Assembly (NCBI GenBank): GCA_902363825.1
Contig: CABJBK010000011.1
Coordinates: 1-64,000, forward strand
Direction: 5' to 3'
Source: Lachnospiraceae bacterium
GTDB taxonomy: Bacteria > Bacillota > Clostridia > Lachnospirales > Lachnospiraceae
DNA length: 64,000 nt
Below the pieces are notes generated by a model, which saw only the letters and a program-made list of their open reading frames with translations, was not told the DNA's origin and did not search any database. Every line of letters begins with the position of its first letter. Positions within the stretch are counted from its first letter, which is position 1. The position numbers and the translations under genes are program-made. Positions 16,086-25,024 of this stretch are shown here, in pieces.

Positions 16086-16931
16086 TTAACCTTTTACTGC
16101 TCCACCTGTAACGCCCTCTACATAGAACTTCTGCATTACTACAAAGAGGATCGAGATCGGTATTGCGATCATTACACCGCCGGCACAGAAGATCGAGAAG
16201 TAATCACCGATCAGGGTCTTCTGAAGCAGGTTGTAAAGTCCGATCGCTACGGTCCAGTCCGCGGAATCTTTGGATTTGATCATGATACGCGCCATAACGA
16301 AATCCATCCACGGGTTTAAGAACGCATTGATGATGGTATACACGATCATCGGTTTGGAAAGCGGAATGATGATCTTTGTAAAAATCGTTGCCTCGGATGC
16401 TCCTTCTAAGCGCGCCGCCTCACGCAGGGAAACCGGGATCGTATCGAAGAATCCCTTCAATACCAGAAATCCGAGTCCGGAACCCGCCGAATAGACAATG
16501 ACCAGTCCTGCAAGTGAATCGGTAAGTCCGAGCATTTTTAATACGAAGTAAACCGCGATCATGGAAAGTACGCCAGGGAACATTCCAAGGATGATCGAAA
16601 AGCTCATGAGCGGTTTTCTTGCCTTAAATCTCATACAGCTGAATGCGTAGGAAACCATCAGTACAAATGCGGATGAAACAATACAGGTAAAAAATGCTAT
16701 GATAAACGTATTTTTAAACCATGCCGGGAAGTTCGCCGCGGTATCTGTTTCAAAGAACAGCTGGTGATAATTTCCAAGTGTCCAGTGTGACGGGAAAAAG
16801 TGCTGGTAGCTTACGCCCTTTGTTGTGGAGAGTGAAGTAACAACCAGCCACACGATCGGGATCAGCCAGATAAATGCGAGAAAAGCAAGTACCAGGTGTC
16901 TTACAATTATTTTCCAAGTTTTCTTTCTCAT
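16086..16931 (-). CDS. Sugar ABC transporter permease, MalG/GanQ type
   Basis: This is a 281-residue inner-membrane permease with six spans. The EAA motif that contacts the ATPase reads EAARLEGASEATIFTKIIIP near residue 170. The C-terminus EGVTGGAVKG is typical of MalG-like subunits. Its start overlaps the stop of the MalF-like gene by one base. Together with the upstream permease and binding protein it imports oligosaccharides; the flanking galactanases point to beta-1,4-galacto-oligosaccharides. No ATPase is encoded here, as usual when a shared MsmK-type ATPase is used. Confidence 0.92.
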   Translation of the reverse strand: MRKKTWKIIVRHLVLAFLAFIWLIPIVWLVVTSLSTTKGVSYQHFFPSHWTLGNYHQLFFETDTAANFPAWFKNTFIIAFFTCIVSSAFVLMVSYAFSCMRFKARKPLMSFSIILGMFPGVLSMIAVYFVLKMLGLTDSLAGLVIVYSAGSGLGFLVLKGFFDTIPVSLREAARLEGASEATIFTKIIIPLSKPMIVYTIINAFLNPWMDFVMARIMIKSKDSADWTVAIGLYNLLQKTLIGDYFSIFCAGGVMIAIPISILFVVMQKFYVEGVTGGAVKG

Positions 16932-18349
16932 TATTGATATACCTCCTCTTTGTCGCCACTGATCATTCTGGTGTAACTAAGCAGTGTAAGAAGGGCACAG
17001 ATAGCGAAGGAAATAATACCGATTACGGACGCCATCTTGTAGTTTGAGTTATCGTTTGTCAATGTGAACAGCCAGGTAATAAGAAGGTCTGTCTCCTTGG
17101 CGTTGGAATTCGCAAACGCCATATTTGCCGTGGCAGTTGTACTGGTGAGCAGGTAAATAACGTTAAAGTTGTTGATGTTTGCGATCACGCCCTGTACCAG
17201 TGACGGTCCACAGATAAACAGGATATACGGCATTGTGATCTTCCAGAAGATCTGCCATTTGTTTGCGCCGTCGATGCGGGCGCTTTCCAGCTGGTCCGTC
17301 GGAATATTCATAAGGATTCCGGTTGCCGATAACATCTGATACGGAACGCCGACCCAGATGTTGATCAAAATGATCATCACATGTGCCCAGCCCGGCTTTG
17401 ACAGAAACGGAATATAACTTCCGGAAACAAGTCCGATGTCGTTGAGCCAGCCGGTCAGTCCGATGTTGGAGCAGAGGGTGTTCACGATACCGTGATCGCT
17501 GAACATTTTACTTACCAGAAGTAAGGTTACGAACTGCGGAATCGCGATCGTTACTACAAAGAGTGATCTCCACATCTTCTTGAAGTAGGTATGCTCATGG
17601 TTGATGAGCTTTGCGAGTAAAATACCGCCGATGAATGTCGTAAATGTCGCGAGCACCGCCCAGATCAGTGTCCATGCCAGGATCCGGATGAACGCGTATG
17701 AAAATGTGATGGTCGTGCCGCCGCTTAACATATCCTTAAAGTTCTGAAGTCCTACCCAGGTAAACAGGTAGTTTGGAGGCATATGATTGATATCATAGTT
17801 TGTAAATGCCACACATGACATGAACAGGATCGGTATGATATTCATCATGATAACGCCGATACTCGGCAGTGTAAGTAAGGTAATGTAAAATTTTCCGTTG
17901 AACAGGGATTTCACATCTTCCCCAAAAGTATTGATGTGTTCTCCTTCTTCCTTCATAAGCTGGAGGCGATATACCGCTTTCATGTTGCTTATGTATAAAA
18001 ATATGAACGCCACGATTACCAGAAGACCCACGATGCCATACAAAAGGATGAGCAGTGAGTTGTCGTAATCATTAACTGTGTTTTTCATGGTCAGCGGATC
18101 AAATGTGGCTTCATACTGTACCGTACCAAGCGTATTCAGATCTTTAATATAATTGATAGAAAAAAGTCCGGTAAACAGGATCACGATCACCTCGATGGCG
18201 GTCATTAGAATTCCCTTTACGATCTGTTTCCGTCCCCAGTATCCGGCACCCAGCACCAACAGGGAAAGCTTGCACCAGATATCGCCCTTTGCCACGGCTT
18301 TTCCGAAATCAGCAAAGTATTTTTTGACTGAATTTAAAAAGGTCTTCAT
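16931..18349 (-). CDS. Sugar ABC transporter permease, MalF/GanP type
   Basis: This is a 472-residue permease. The start at 18349 has AGGGAG 8 nt upstream; an ATG twelve codons earlier lacks a site. An N-terminal extension with two or three spans and a soluble insert (about 80-170) precedes the conserved core, like E. coli MalF. The EAA loop reads ESARIDGANKWQIFWKITMP near residue 360. It pairs with the MalG-like subunit whose gene overlaps its stop codon. Confidence 0.92.
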   Translation of the reverse strand: MKTFLNSVKKYFADFGKAVAKGDIWCKLSLLVLGAGYWGRKQIVKGILMTAIEVIVILFTGLFSINYIKDLNTLGTVQYEATFDPLTMKNTVNDYDNSLLILLYGIVGLLVIVAFIFLYISNMKAVYRLQLMKEEGEHINTFGEDVKSLFNGKFYITLLTLPSIGVIMMNIIPILFMSCVAFTNYDINHMPPNYLFTWVGLQNFKDMLSGGTTITFSYAFIRILAWTLIWAVLATFTTFIGGILLAKLINHEHTYFKKMWRSLFVVTIAIPQFVTLLLVSKMFSDHGIVNTLCSNIGLTGWLNDIGLVSGSYIPFLSKPGWAHVMIILINIWVGVPYQMLSATGILMNIPTDQLESARIDGANKWQIFWKITMPYILFICGPSLVQGVIANINNFNVIYLLTSTTATANMAFANSNAKETDLLITWLFTLTNDNSNYKMASVIGIISFAICALLTLLSYTRMISGDKEEVYQ

Positions 18350-18385
18350 AGATTCACTCCCTATGCGCGTGAATTGAGAATCCAC

Positions 18386-18410
18386 ATGCCCGCCCGCACA
18401 GGGCAGGCAT
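18386..18410 (-). other. Intergenic hairpin after the binding-protein gene
   Basis: ATGCC-C-GCCC pairs with GGGC-A-GGCAT around a 5-nt loop. It lies between the binding-protein and MalF-like genes. It probably stabilises the upstream mRNA segment and gives the usual excess of binding protein; there is no T-run. Confidence 0.55.
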
Positions 18411-18450
18411 ATGGAAGCAATGTTCGTCTTACTATATTTTTATGATGTCA

Positions 18451-19758
18451 TTATTCAGCTACCGGCTGTGTGATACCTGCTACTGCGTCATCTAATACAC
18501 CCTGAAGGTCTGTTGCGCCGTCAACCAGGTTCTGTCCAAGCGCTTTTGCCGGATCCCAGTAGTTCTGTCCTACTACCTGCTGATCTGCGAATTCAGACTG
18601 TGCGGAAAGTGCCGCAAGTGCCGGAGAAGAGATCTGCTCAGCTGCCTTTGTGTTAGCCGGACCTTCTGCTGTTGCATTTCCGATCGTAAGCTGGCTTTCT
18701 TCATTGGTAAGGTACTCAGCAAGAAGCATCGACCATCCAGCATTCTTTGCGTGTGAGTTTACACCAACAAATTTGTAACCTGCGTAAGATCTCATCTGAG
18801 TAGCGGTTCCGTTTACATCGAAGGTAGGCAGTTTGCATGCCGCATAACCATCGCCGTATTTTTCTTCAAAGGAACCTGTATTCCATGTACCGGAAACATA
18901 TGCGCCAAGTGTACCATCATTTAACATGGTGATCGCATCCTGATCTGATACGCTCACAAATGCCGGTGAAGATGTAATGTTTTCAATGCTCTGTGCTACC
19001 GCAAGACCCGTCGCGGAGTTCCAGTCACAGTTATTGGAGTTGTCATCGTTCATGGAAAGTTTGCATCCTGCTCCAGTGAAGAATCCATACAGATACCAGC
19101 CATCTGCTACATTCATACCTACTTTCGTGCCTGCTTGTTCTGCTTTTGCAGTAAGTGCTTCCCATGAAGCTACATCTTCATCTGAGAAGATGTTTGAATC
19201 ATAATAAAGGAAATATCCATTGGAAGCGGTAAGCGGGTAAGCGTAAAGCTTTCCGTCTTTGGTAGCTGCCGCAACTGTTGCCGCTGAGTTCGTCTCTTTC
19301 GGATCATAGGTATAGGTAGCTGCAACTTCCTGAAGTGCGCCTGCGTTTACCAGATCATTGACCTGATCGTCCGCGAATACGAATACGTCTGCTGCCGCAT
19401 CGATATCTTCCAGGATCTTATCCTTTGCGTCTGCCTCGGATACTGCTCCGATCGTGATATTAAAATCTACATCTGAGTACTGCTCCTGGAATTTGTCTGT
19501 CAGTTCTTTCATAACTGTCTGATAAGCTTCCAGTTCTGAGCACCAGAGCTGGATGTCTACGGTTCCGTCTGTTGCAGCGATCAGGTTTGCGATCGCATCA
19601 TCAGATGCCTTGGTATCGCTTGCTGCTGTCTCTGTTGCTGCCGCAGTATCGTTGCTGCTGTTGTCTGTTGTTGTTTCTGTCGCATTGCTGCTTCCGCATG
19701 CAGTTAAAGAAATTACCATGCTTGCTGTAAGTAATGCACTTAATACTTTTTTCTTCAT
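18451..19758 (-). CDS. Galacto-oligosaccharide-type solute-binding lipoprotein
   Basis: This is a 435-residue binding protein with a lipoprotein signal (lipobox LTAC, Cys near 21) and a Ser/Thr/Asn/Ala-rich linker to about residue 55. The body VDIQLWCSELEAYQTVMKEL, ending in AYVSGTWNTGSF and VGVNSHAKNAGW, is that of maltose/galactan-type family 1 binding proteins (MalE/GanS). It is the first gene after a strong promoter with a LacI-type operator. Substrate assignment to beta-1,4-galacto-oligosaccharides rests on the flanking GH53 genes. Confidence 0.9.
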   Translation of the reverse strand: MKKKVLSALLTASMVISLTACGSSNATETTTDNSSNDTAAATETAASDTKASDDAIANLIAATDGTVDIQLWCSELEAYQTVMKELTDKFQEQYSDVDFNITIGAVSEADAKDKILEDIDAAADVFVFADDQVNDLVNAGALQEVAATYTYDPKETNSAATVAAATKDGKLYAYPLTASNGYFLYYDSNIFSDEDVASWEALTAKAEQAGTKVGMNVADGWYLYGFFTGAGCKLSMNDDNSNNCDWNSATGLAVAQSIENITSSPAFVSVSDQDAITMLNDGTLGAYVSGTWNTGSFEEKYGDGYAACKLPTFDVNGTATQMRSYAGYKFVGVNSHAKNAGWSMLLAEYLTNEESQLTIGNATAEGPANTKAAEQISSPALAALSAQSEFADQQVVGQNYWDPAKALGQNLVDGATDLQGVLDDAVAGITQPVAE

Positions 19759-19803
19759 AGAAAAATCCTCCCTGTATTTCTTTTTCGTTCAACCCGTTCC
19801 GCT

Positions 19804-19860
19804 ATTGCGCAATCGGTTGTTCTATGGTCAAAGTATAATACCTCATCTTTTTTGTGTCAA
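19804..19860 (-). promoter_or_regulatory. Promoter and LacI-type operator of the transporter operon
   Basis: On the minus strand, -35 TTGACA (19855-19860), a 17-bp spacer and -10 TATACT (19832-19837) form a near-consensus sigma-A promoter. The element GAACAACCGATTGCGCAAT (19804-19822) follows at about +3 to +21 and contains the palindrome ATTGCGCAAT, typical of LacI-family operators. Position over the start of transcription predicts repression. The same element lies in the galactanase promoter at 22015. Confidence 0.85.
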
Positions 19861-19940
19861 TGTACATGATTTATAATATGTTTTTGTTGTTTTTGTGCAA
19901 TTTGCCATTGTTTATCGTTATTTTTTTAGTGATCTGCTTT

Positions 19941-19967
19941 TTATCCGGTTGCTTGTGCAACCGATAA
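19941..19967 (-). terminator. Hairpin downstream of the surface galactanase gene
   Basis: GGTTGC and GCAACC (19947-19952, 19957-19962) pair around a 4-nt loop, with an outer TTATC/GATAA stem. It lies 30 bp after the galactanase stop codon. No strong T-run follows on the minus strand. Confidence 0.55.
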
Positions 19968-19996
19968 GCCCTTGTAATACCGGCTTTTTCACGCTT

Positions 19997-21934
19997 TTAA
20001 TCCGATATCCGGTTTAATGTAAAATCATCGATCGTTCCCCAGCTGTTCGCATTGCATTTCATGCGCACCCCGATCGTAAGGGTATCTCCGTCCCCGATCC
20101 GGATATTATCCACCTTCGGCTGTTTCCAGTCCGTCCAGGTGGTCAGCATGAAAGCATCCGACCCGATCTCTTCCCCGTTTATCACCGCGTACAGTTCCAG
20201 ATCCGAGGTACTCTCCATATCTCCGTCATGCGCGTCATCCGCTTTTTCCTGATAGTCGGTCGGATCGTTTTCCCCTGCGTAGGAAATTTCCCACATGGAG
20301 CGGTCCACCTCTTCAAATCCCGGATTCTTCACATAATTTACCATCTCTACATCAACATCTGCAGTAACCGCCGTACCATCCGAAAGCGTTCCGTCCACCG
20401 TATAGGTGCCTGCCTTTTTGGTATCGATCGCCGCGACCTGTGACGCGTCCCACGAAACCGGCACCTGCGTATTGGCCGAGCGGTCATTGTATACCACTTC
20501 CACCGTTTCCGGAAGCGTCAGCGCCTCGCCCACATCACGGGAAACTGTCGTCTGCGGGATGAAATCCACTGCGAGCGGCACGGTATGCCCGTCCTTTAAA
20601 TACCGAAATACGTTTAAAGACGGGAGCGGATGTCCGGTAAAGTCAAACATTGCCTGATTATCCCAGGAGCAGCCGCCATAATATACCCCGGCGTCGTCCG
20701 GATCATATTCTGCCGAATAACTGCTTGCCCAGCCGCTTCCGTATTTTTCCCAGAGTGCGGAATTATCCTGATCCTCGCTGCCGACCGGGATCCAGGTTCC
20801 CTCCCAGTAAAATACGCCGAGCACGCCAACTTCATTTGCCGCCGCGCAGATATCACGGATCATGGTTGCCTGGCTCTGCACGGTCGGTGCGTATCCGTCT
20901 ACCGCATCTTCGATCCCGTCAAAGCTGTTTCCAAATCCGTCCCCGTCCTTTTCGGTATAGCAGTAGGATGTTTCCGCGATCACAACCTTCTTTCCGTAAC
21001 GGTCCATGATGTTTTTCGCTACATTCTGCATATTTTCATTTGTGCCGTCCCAGAACGGATAATAGGAAAGTCCGAAAATATCGTAGTCCACTCCGTATTC
21101 TTTTAAGTTCGCCGCCATCGTATCCACTTCCTCATTGTCCTCGATGTTGGTGTAATGCAATACGATCTGGATATCTTTTCCGTAGGAATCGGCGATCTCG
21201 CGCACTGCCCTGCTGCCTGCGCTCAGCAGTCCCATCACTGCCGGGACATCCGTCTCGCCGGACATTCCGTTGTTGATCTCATTTCCCACCTGTACCATTC
21301 CGACATCGACTCCCGCGTCCAGGATCTGTGTCAGGCTCTCCTTTGTAAAATCATAAAGCGCATCCGCTTTCTCATCCGCAGACATGCCTTCCCAGGCTTT
21401 CGGCGCGTGCTGCCGCTTGGGATCTGCCCAAAAATCCGAATAGTGGAAATCAATGTTGACTTTCATCCCATACTGTGTGGCGCGTTTTCCGAGTTCGATC
21501 GCGGTTGCGACATCATTGTCTCCGCCGCCGTAACCATTTCCGTTCTCATCATACGGATTGTTCCAGACACGCAGGCGGATGTAATTCACGCCGGATTCCG
21601 CCAGTGTCTCAAACACATCCTGCTCTTTTCCATCGTAACCGTAGTACTTTGCGCCGCTTTTTTCGACTGAAAGCACTGCCGACGCGTCCATTCCACGGAT
21701 AAAATCATCGGATATGCCCGCAACCGGTTCCACAAAAACGTCACTCCATTCTTCTTCCGCTTCTGCCTCCGCCGGTTCTTCCGTGGTCCGGATCACTTCC
21801 TGCTCTGTTTCCGTCTGTGTCTCCGTACCTGTCTCCGCTGTCGTGGTGCTTTCTGCCCCGCATCCGGACAGGGCACCGGCACATAAGCCTGCACTTAACA
21901 GTGCCGCCACAAGTCTTTTGCTGTTTCTTTTCAT
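19997..21934 (-). CDS. Surface GH53 endo-beta-1,4-galactanase with Ig-like and binding domains
   Basis: This is a 645-residue cell-surface lipoprotein (lipobox LSGC, Cys near 25; acidic linker to about 70). Residues 75-450 are a GH53 barrel: RGMDASAVLSVEKSGAKYYG, NFHYSDFWADPKRQ type motifs, acid/base Glu in MVQVGNEINNGM, nucleophile Glu in VVIAETSYCYT. Residues 465-535 form a bacterial Ig-like (Big_4) domain. Residues 536-645 begin NYVKNPGFEE and end in a beta-sandwich resembling CBM61, a galactan-binding module; that last name is from memory. It degrades pectic galactan outside the cell for the adjacent importer. Its promoter carries the locus operator. Confidence 0.92.
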   Translation of the reverse strand: MKRNSKRLVAALLSAGLCAGALSGCGAESTTTAETGTETQTETEQEVIRTTEEPAEAEAEEEWSDVFVEPVAGISDDFIRGMDASAVLSVEKSGAKYYGYDGKEQDVFETLAESGVNYIRLRVWNNPYDENGNGYGGGDNDVATAIELGKRATQYGMKVNIDFHYSDFWADPKRQHAPKAWEGMSADEKADALYDFTKESLTQILDAGVDVGMVQVGNEINNGMSGETDVPAVMGLLSAGSRAVREIADSYGKDIQIVLHYTNIEDNEEVDTMAANLKEYGVDYDIFGLSYYPFWDGTNENMQNVAKNIMDRYGKKVVIAETSYCYTEKDGDGFGNSFDGIEDAVDGYAPTVQSQATMIRDICAAANEVGVLGVFYWEGTWIPVGSEDQDNSALWEKYGSGWASSYSAEYDPDDAGVYYGGCSWDNQAMFDFTGHPLPSLNVFRYLKDGHTVPLAVDFIPQTTVSRDVGEALTLPETVEVVYNDRSANTQVPVSWDASQVAAIDTKKAGTYTVDGTLSDGTAVTADVDVEMVNYVKNPGFEEVDRSMWEISYAGENDPTDYQEKADDAHDGDMESTSDLELYAVINGEEIGSDAFMLTTWTDWKQPKVDNIRIGDGDTLTIGVRMKCNANSWGTIDDFTLNRISD

Positions 21935-22014
21935 ATTTTCTGTAATCTCCTTCTCTTATGCTCCGCCCGCGCGCATCTATTGCAGCTACACCCGTTTTCT
22001 GCTTCTTTCTGTTT

Positions 22015-22070
22015 TTTGCGCAAGCGGTTGTTCGCTTTTCCAGTGTAAGAGATTCCACTTTTGCTGTCAA
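22015..22070 (-). promoter_or_regulatory. Promoter and LacI-type operator of the surface galactanase
   Basis: On the minus strand, -35 TTGACA (22065-22070), a 17-bp spacer and -10 TACACT (22042-22047) are followed by GAACAACCGCTTGCGCAAA (22015-22033). Seventeen of 19 positions match the element at 19804-19822, at nearly the same distance from the -10. This suggests one repressor for both transcripts. Confidence 0.85.
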
Positions 22071-22122
22071 TGTGCATGATTCATGACAATACTTTATAAT
22101 TTTTGTGTATTTTTACAACAGT

Positions 22123-22163
22123 AAAGCCGGCTGCCTGGAAAATCATTCCAGACAGCCGGCTTT
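22123..22163 (-). terminator. Strong hairpin terminator after the dCMP deaminase gene
   Basis: An 18-bp stem with one mismatch (22123-22140 with 22146-22163) has T-runs on both sides, so it could work in either direction. It ends the comEB transcript. Confidence 0.85.
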
Positions 22164-22186
22164 TTGTTTCTTATATGGTATGCATT

Positions 22187-22672
22187 TTATAACGTTATCT
22201 CTATCTCGCGTCCGGTTCGTTTGTACCGGTAATAACGCACGCCCGCAGCGTCAAGCATACGCTTGGATGCCATCACTGACGGCGTCATCTCATATTTGTC
22301 GTCATCATAAACGATCGTCCGTATTCCCGCCTGAATGATCGCTTTGGCACACTCATTGCACGGGAACAGGGTGACATAGAGCTTTGCACCCTCTAAACTA
22401 CCTCCGCGGTAATTTAAAATGGCGTTCAACTCGCTGTGCGTCGTATAAAAATATTTGTTATCGTAGGGTTCTCCCTCCCGCGCCCACGGGAATTCATCAT
22501 CTGAGCAGCCCTTGGGAAACCCGTTGTAGCCCATGGACAGGATCTTGTTGTCCTCACTTACGATACAGGCGCCCACCTGTGTGTGCGGATCCTTGGAACG
22601 CATTCCGGAAAGAACGGCAACCCCCATAAAGTATTCGTCCCAGCTGATATAACCACTTCTCTTATCACTCAT
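22187..22672 (-). CDS. comEB: dCMP deaminase (ComEB family)
   Basis: This is a 161-residue zinc deaminase of pyrimidine salvage: dCMP to dUMP, feeding thymidylate synthesis. Zinc ligands and catalytic Glu are in TTHSELNAIL (His, Glu) and TLFPCNECAK (two Cys). The N-terminal SWDEYFMGVAVLSGMRSKDP and DPHTQVGACIV are family hallmarks. Length is normal. It lies 18 bp downstream of upp, in a pyrimidine/tRNA-modification block conserved in this group. Confidence 0.93.
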   Translation of the reverse strand: MSDKRSGYISWDEYFMGVAVLSGMRSKDPHTQVGACIVSEDNKILSMGYNGFPKGCSDDEFPWAREGEPYDNKYFYTTHSELNAILNYRGGSLEGAKLYVTLFPCNECAKAIIQAGIRTIVYDDDKYEMTPSVMASKRMLDAAGVRYYRYKRTGREIEITL

Positions 22673-22690
22673 GGCAGTCCCTCCGATCCT

Positions 22691-23320
22691 TTATTTTGTA
22701 CCGAAAATACGATCTCCGGCATCTCCGAGTCCCGGAACGATATATCCGTGCTCATTTAACTTTTCATCAAGCGCCCCGACATAGATGTCCACATCCGGAT
22801 GTGCCTCCTGCATTGCCTTTAATCCTTCCGGTGCTGCGATGATGCACATGAAGCGGATATTTTTTACGCCCTTGTCTTTTAACATCTGGATCGCCGCGAT
22901 CGAAGATCCTCCGGTTGCAAGCATCGGATCTACAACAAATACCTCACGGCTCGCGCAGTCTTCCGGCAGTTTGCAGTAATATTCCACCGGTTTTAATGTT
23001 TCCGGATCACGGTAAAGTCCGATATGACCTACTTTTGCCGCCGGGATCATGGTGAGCATTCCATCTACCATGCCAAGCCCTGCGCGTAAAATCGGCACTA
23101 CCGCGAGTTTCTTTCCTTTTAACTCTTTTACTTTTGCCTTGCAGATCGGTGTGTCGATCTCGATCTCGGAGAGCTCTAAATCTCTGGTAGCCTCATAGCA
23201 CATCAGCATCGCGATCTCACTTACCAGGATTCTGAAATCCTTTGTTCCGGTTTCTTTTCTGCGGATCACTCCGATTTTATGCTGGATCATCGGATGATCC
23301 ATGATCATTGTCTTTGCCAT
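22691..23320 (-). CDS. upp: Uracil phosphoribosyltransferase
   Basis: This is a 209-residue enzyme converting uracil and PRPP to UMP. The PRPP loop is [18 protein letters not shown] near residue 127, and the uracil-binding C-terminal segment is [28 protein letters not shown] and the N-terminal [12 protein letters not shown] are family signatures. Full length. It lies 2 bp from the phosphatase-like gene upstream. Confidence 0.96.
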   Translation of the reverse strand: MAKTMIMDHPMIQHKIGVIRRKETGTKDFRILVSEIAMLMCYEATRDLELSEIEIDTPICKAKVKELKGKKLAVVPILRAGLGMVDGMLTMIPAAKVGHIGLYRDPETLKPVEYYCKLPEDCASREVFVVDPMLATGGSSIAAIQMLKDKGVKNIRFMCIIAAPEGLKAMQEAHPDVDIYVGALDEKLNEHGYIVPGLGDAGDRIFGTK

Positions 23321-23322
23321 TT

Positions 23323-23787
23323 TTATTCTCCTTCGTTCTCATTTAATAATTTTACCAGCTTTTTGATTGTCTGGCGCAATGTCTCAAAACAAAGTCCGTA
23401 AGACTGCAATGTCCCGCCATACGGATTCATGATCTCAAGTTCCTCCCCGACAAGTTCTGTCAGCACACAGACATTTTCCTCTTTTGCGTTCGCACAGATA
23501 TCAAGTACTTTCTGGCACTGCGAACGCTCCATTGTAAGCACCAGCGTATCTTCATCCACGTCCTCATCGCTAAGCTGCGTGGATACATAACCCTCCGTGG
23601 AAACTCCGTTGCTTATCATAACCGCTTCCGCTTTCTGGTTGAGCGGTTCCTGAAATAAAACGACCAGTCCGCGCGCCAAAACCTCCACCGGATGCTTTAA
23701 GGTATATTCTTTTAAGAGCGCTGCCGCCATTGGTGCCCGACAGGTTCCCGCTTCCGCCACAAATATAATGCGTCGGTATATCTTCAT
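23323..23787 (-). CDS. Low-molecular-weight protein phosphatase-like, catalytic residues lost
   Basis: This is a 154-residue LMW-PTP/YwlE fold protein. Active members begin VCTGNTCRSPMA, where the first Cys is the nucleophile of CX5R. Here the loop is [12 protein letters not shown], with Ala in that place. The general-acid loop DPYGG/DPFGG is NPYGG here, so the catalytic Asp is Asn. The rest of the fold is preserved ([28 protein letters not shown]). It is therefore probably a non-enzymatic, ligand- or phosphoprotein-binding form. It is co-transcribed with ywlC-like (13 bp upstream) and upp. Confidence 0.8.
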   Translation of the reverse strand: MKIYRRIIFVAEAGTCRAPMAAALLKEYTLKHPVEVLARGLVVLFQEPLNQKAEAVMISNGVSTEGYVSTQLSDEDVDEDTLVLTMERSQCQKVLDICANAKEENVCVLTELVGEELEIMNPYGGTLQSYGLCFETLRQTIKKLVKLLNENEGE

Positions 23788-23799
23788 AAAAACCTCCTT

Positions 23800-24849
23800 T
23801 TACACATGGATGACCTGATGTCCCGCCGCCTTTAGCAGCCGGTTCATGATCGCCTGCCCGATCCTCGGTGTCTCAAAACTCTCCGAATAGATCTGTTCGA
23901 CATCCATGTCATCAAACTCCCGAAGGATCCGGTACAGATGTCTCGCGATCGCATCTTCGTCATCCCGCGCTCCAATACTTAAAATTTCCCCTGTTTTATA
24001 GTATTTTTCCGTCTCATCTGTTGCGATGATGCCGACCTTTTTTCCCTGCGCTTCCATTTCCTGCGCAAGCGCGTTGATCTTTTCAACCACCGCGCCGGAT
24101 TCCCCATCTACCAGTACAAGGTCGGCCTTTGGTGCATAATGTTTGTATTTCATTCCCGGCGCTTTCGGTTTCTTTGCAGAATCCGACGCAATGATGCCCG
24201 GGTCTACTTTCACCTCGCCGATCACCTTTTCAATCATCTCCGGCGTAATATAACCGGGACGCAGGATCATCGGCACATCCTCCGTGAGATCCACGATCGT
24301 AGACTCGATCCCGATCCCTACTTCGCCGCCGTCTAGGATCATTGGTATCTTTCCATCGAGATCCAATGCCACATGCTCCGCGAGGGTCGGACTTGGCTTT
24401 CCGGATGTATTCGCGCTTGGTCCCGCGATATAGCCGCCGCCCGCCCGGATAAACGCAAGCGCTACCGGATGTGAAGGCATACGGATCGCAACCGTGTCCA
24501 TGCCTCCCGTCGTCTCATACGGAACTTTTTCGTTTTTGTTTAAGATCATCGTAAGCGGCCCCGGCCAGAACGCATCCGCAAGCTGCACCGCTTCCTTCGG
24601 CACTTCCGTGACAATCTTCTCCAGATCCGCGAAATCGGCGATATGCACGATCAGTGGATTGTCCGACGGACGCCCCTTTGCCGCATAGATCTTGCGCGAA
24701 GAGTCCGCGTCCAGTGCATCTCCCCCGAGTCCATATACCGTCTCCGTCGGAAATGCGACAAGCCCGCCTTCTTTTATAATGTCGCCCGCCCGTCTGATCC
24801 GATCCTCCTCGATATGCTCACTGTCGATTTTCACAATTTCTGTCTTCAT
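23800..24849 (-). CDS. ywlC: L-threonylcarbamoyladenylate synthase (Sua5/YwlC)
   Basis: This is a 349-residue two-domain Sua5 protein that makes threonylcarbamoyl-AMP for the t6A37 modification of ANN-decoding tRNAs. The YrdC domain includes GGLVAFPTETVYGLGGDA, KGRPSDNPLIVHI, GPSANTSGKPSPT and STIVDL. The C-terminal Sua5 domain follows a linker with SPGMKYKHYAP-like PGMKYKHYAP. Length is normal. A promoter lies at 24909-24936, divergent from galM. Confidence 0.94.
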   Translation of the reverse strand: MKTEIVKIDSEHIEEDRIRRAGDIIKEGGLVAFPTETVYGLGGDALDADSSRKIYAAKGRPSDNPLIVHIADFADLEKIVTEVPKEAVQLADAFWPGPLTMILNKNEKVPYETTGGMDTVAIRMPSHPVALAFIRAGGGYIAGPSANTSGKPSPTLAEHVALDLDGKIPMILDGGEVGIGIESTIVDLTEDVPMILRPGYITPEMIEKVIGEVKVDPGIIASDSAKKPKAPGMKYKHYAPKADLVLVDGESGAVVEKINALAQEMEAQGKKVGIIATDETEKYYKTGEILSIGARDDEDAIARHLYRILREFDDMDVEQIYSESFETPRIGQAIMNRLLKAAGHQVIHV

Positions 24850-24908
24850 GTATCTGCCTCGTTCTTCCGATCATTTTGCCTTAAATAAAGACAAACAAAT
24901 TATTTTCT

Positions 24909-24936
24909 ATTATAACACTTTCTAAAAATAAGACAA
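24909..24936 (-). promoter_or_regulatory. Promoter of the ywlC-upp-comEB unit
   Basis: On the minus strand TTGTCT and TATAAT are separated by 16 bp, about 60 bp before the ywlC start. Confidence 0.7.
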
Positions 24937-24941
24937 CCTAC

Positions 24942-24970
24942 TTGCTATGTTTTTGTAATTGTGTCATAAT
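24942..24970 (+). promoter_or_regulatory. Promoter of galM
   Basis: TTGCTA (24942-24947) and CATAAT (24965-24970) are separated by 17 bp, 55 bp upstream of the galM ATG. Confidence 0.6.
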
Positions 24971-25024
24971 AGGCACGTTAGTGGTGTTATGTCTTTTTGA
25001 CATATCCAGTTTGGAGGATAAAAC

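Noticed and set aside
20630-21106. 158-codon plus-strand open frame and neighbours
   Set aside because: They are antisense to the surface galactanase GH53 domain, which has intact catalytic motifs.
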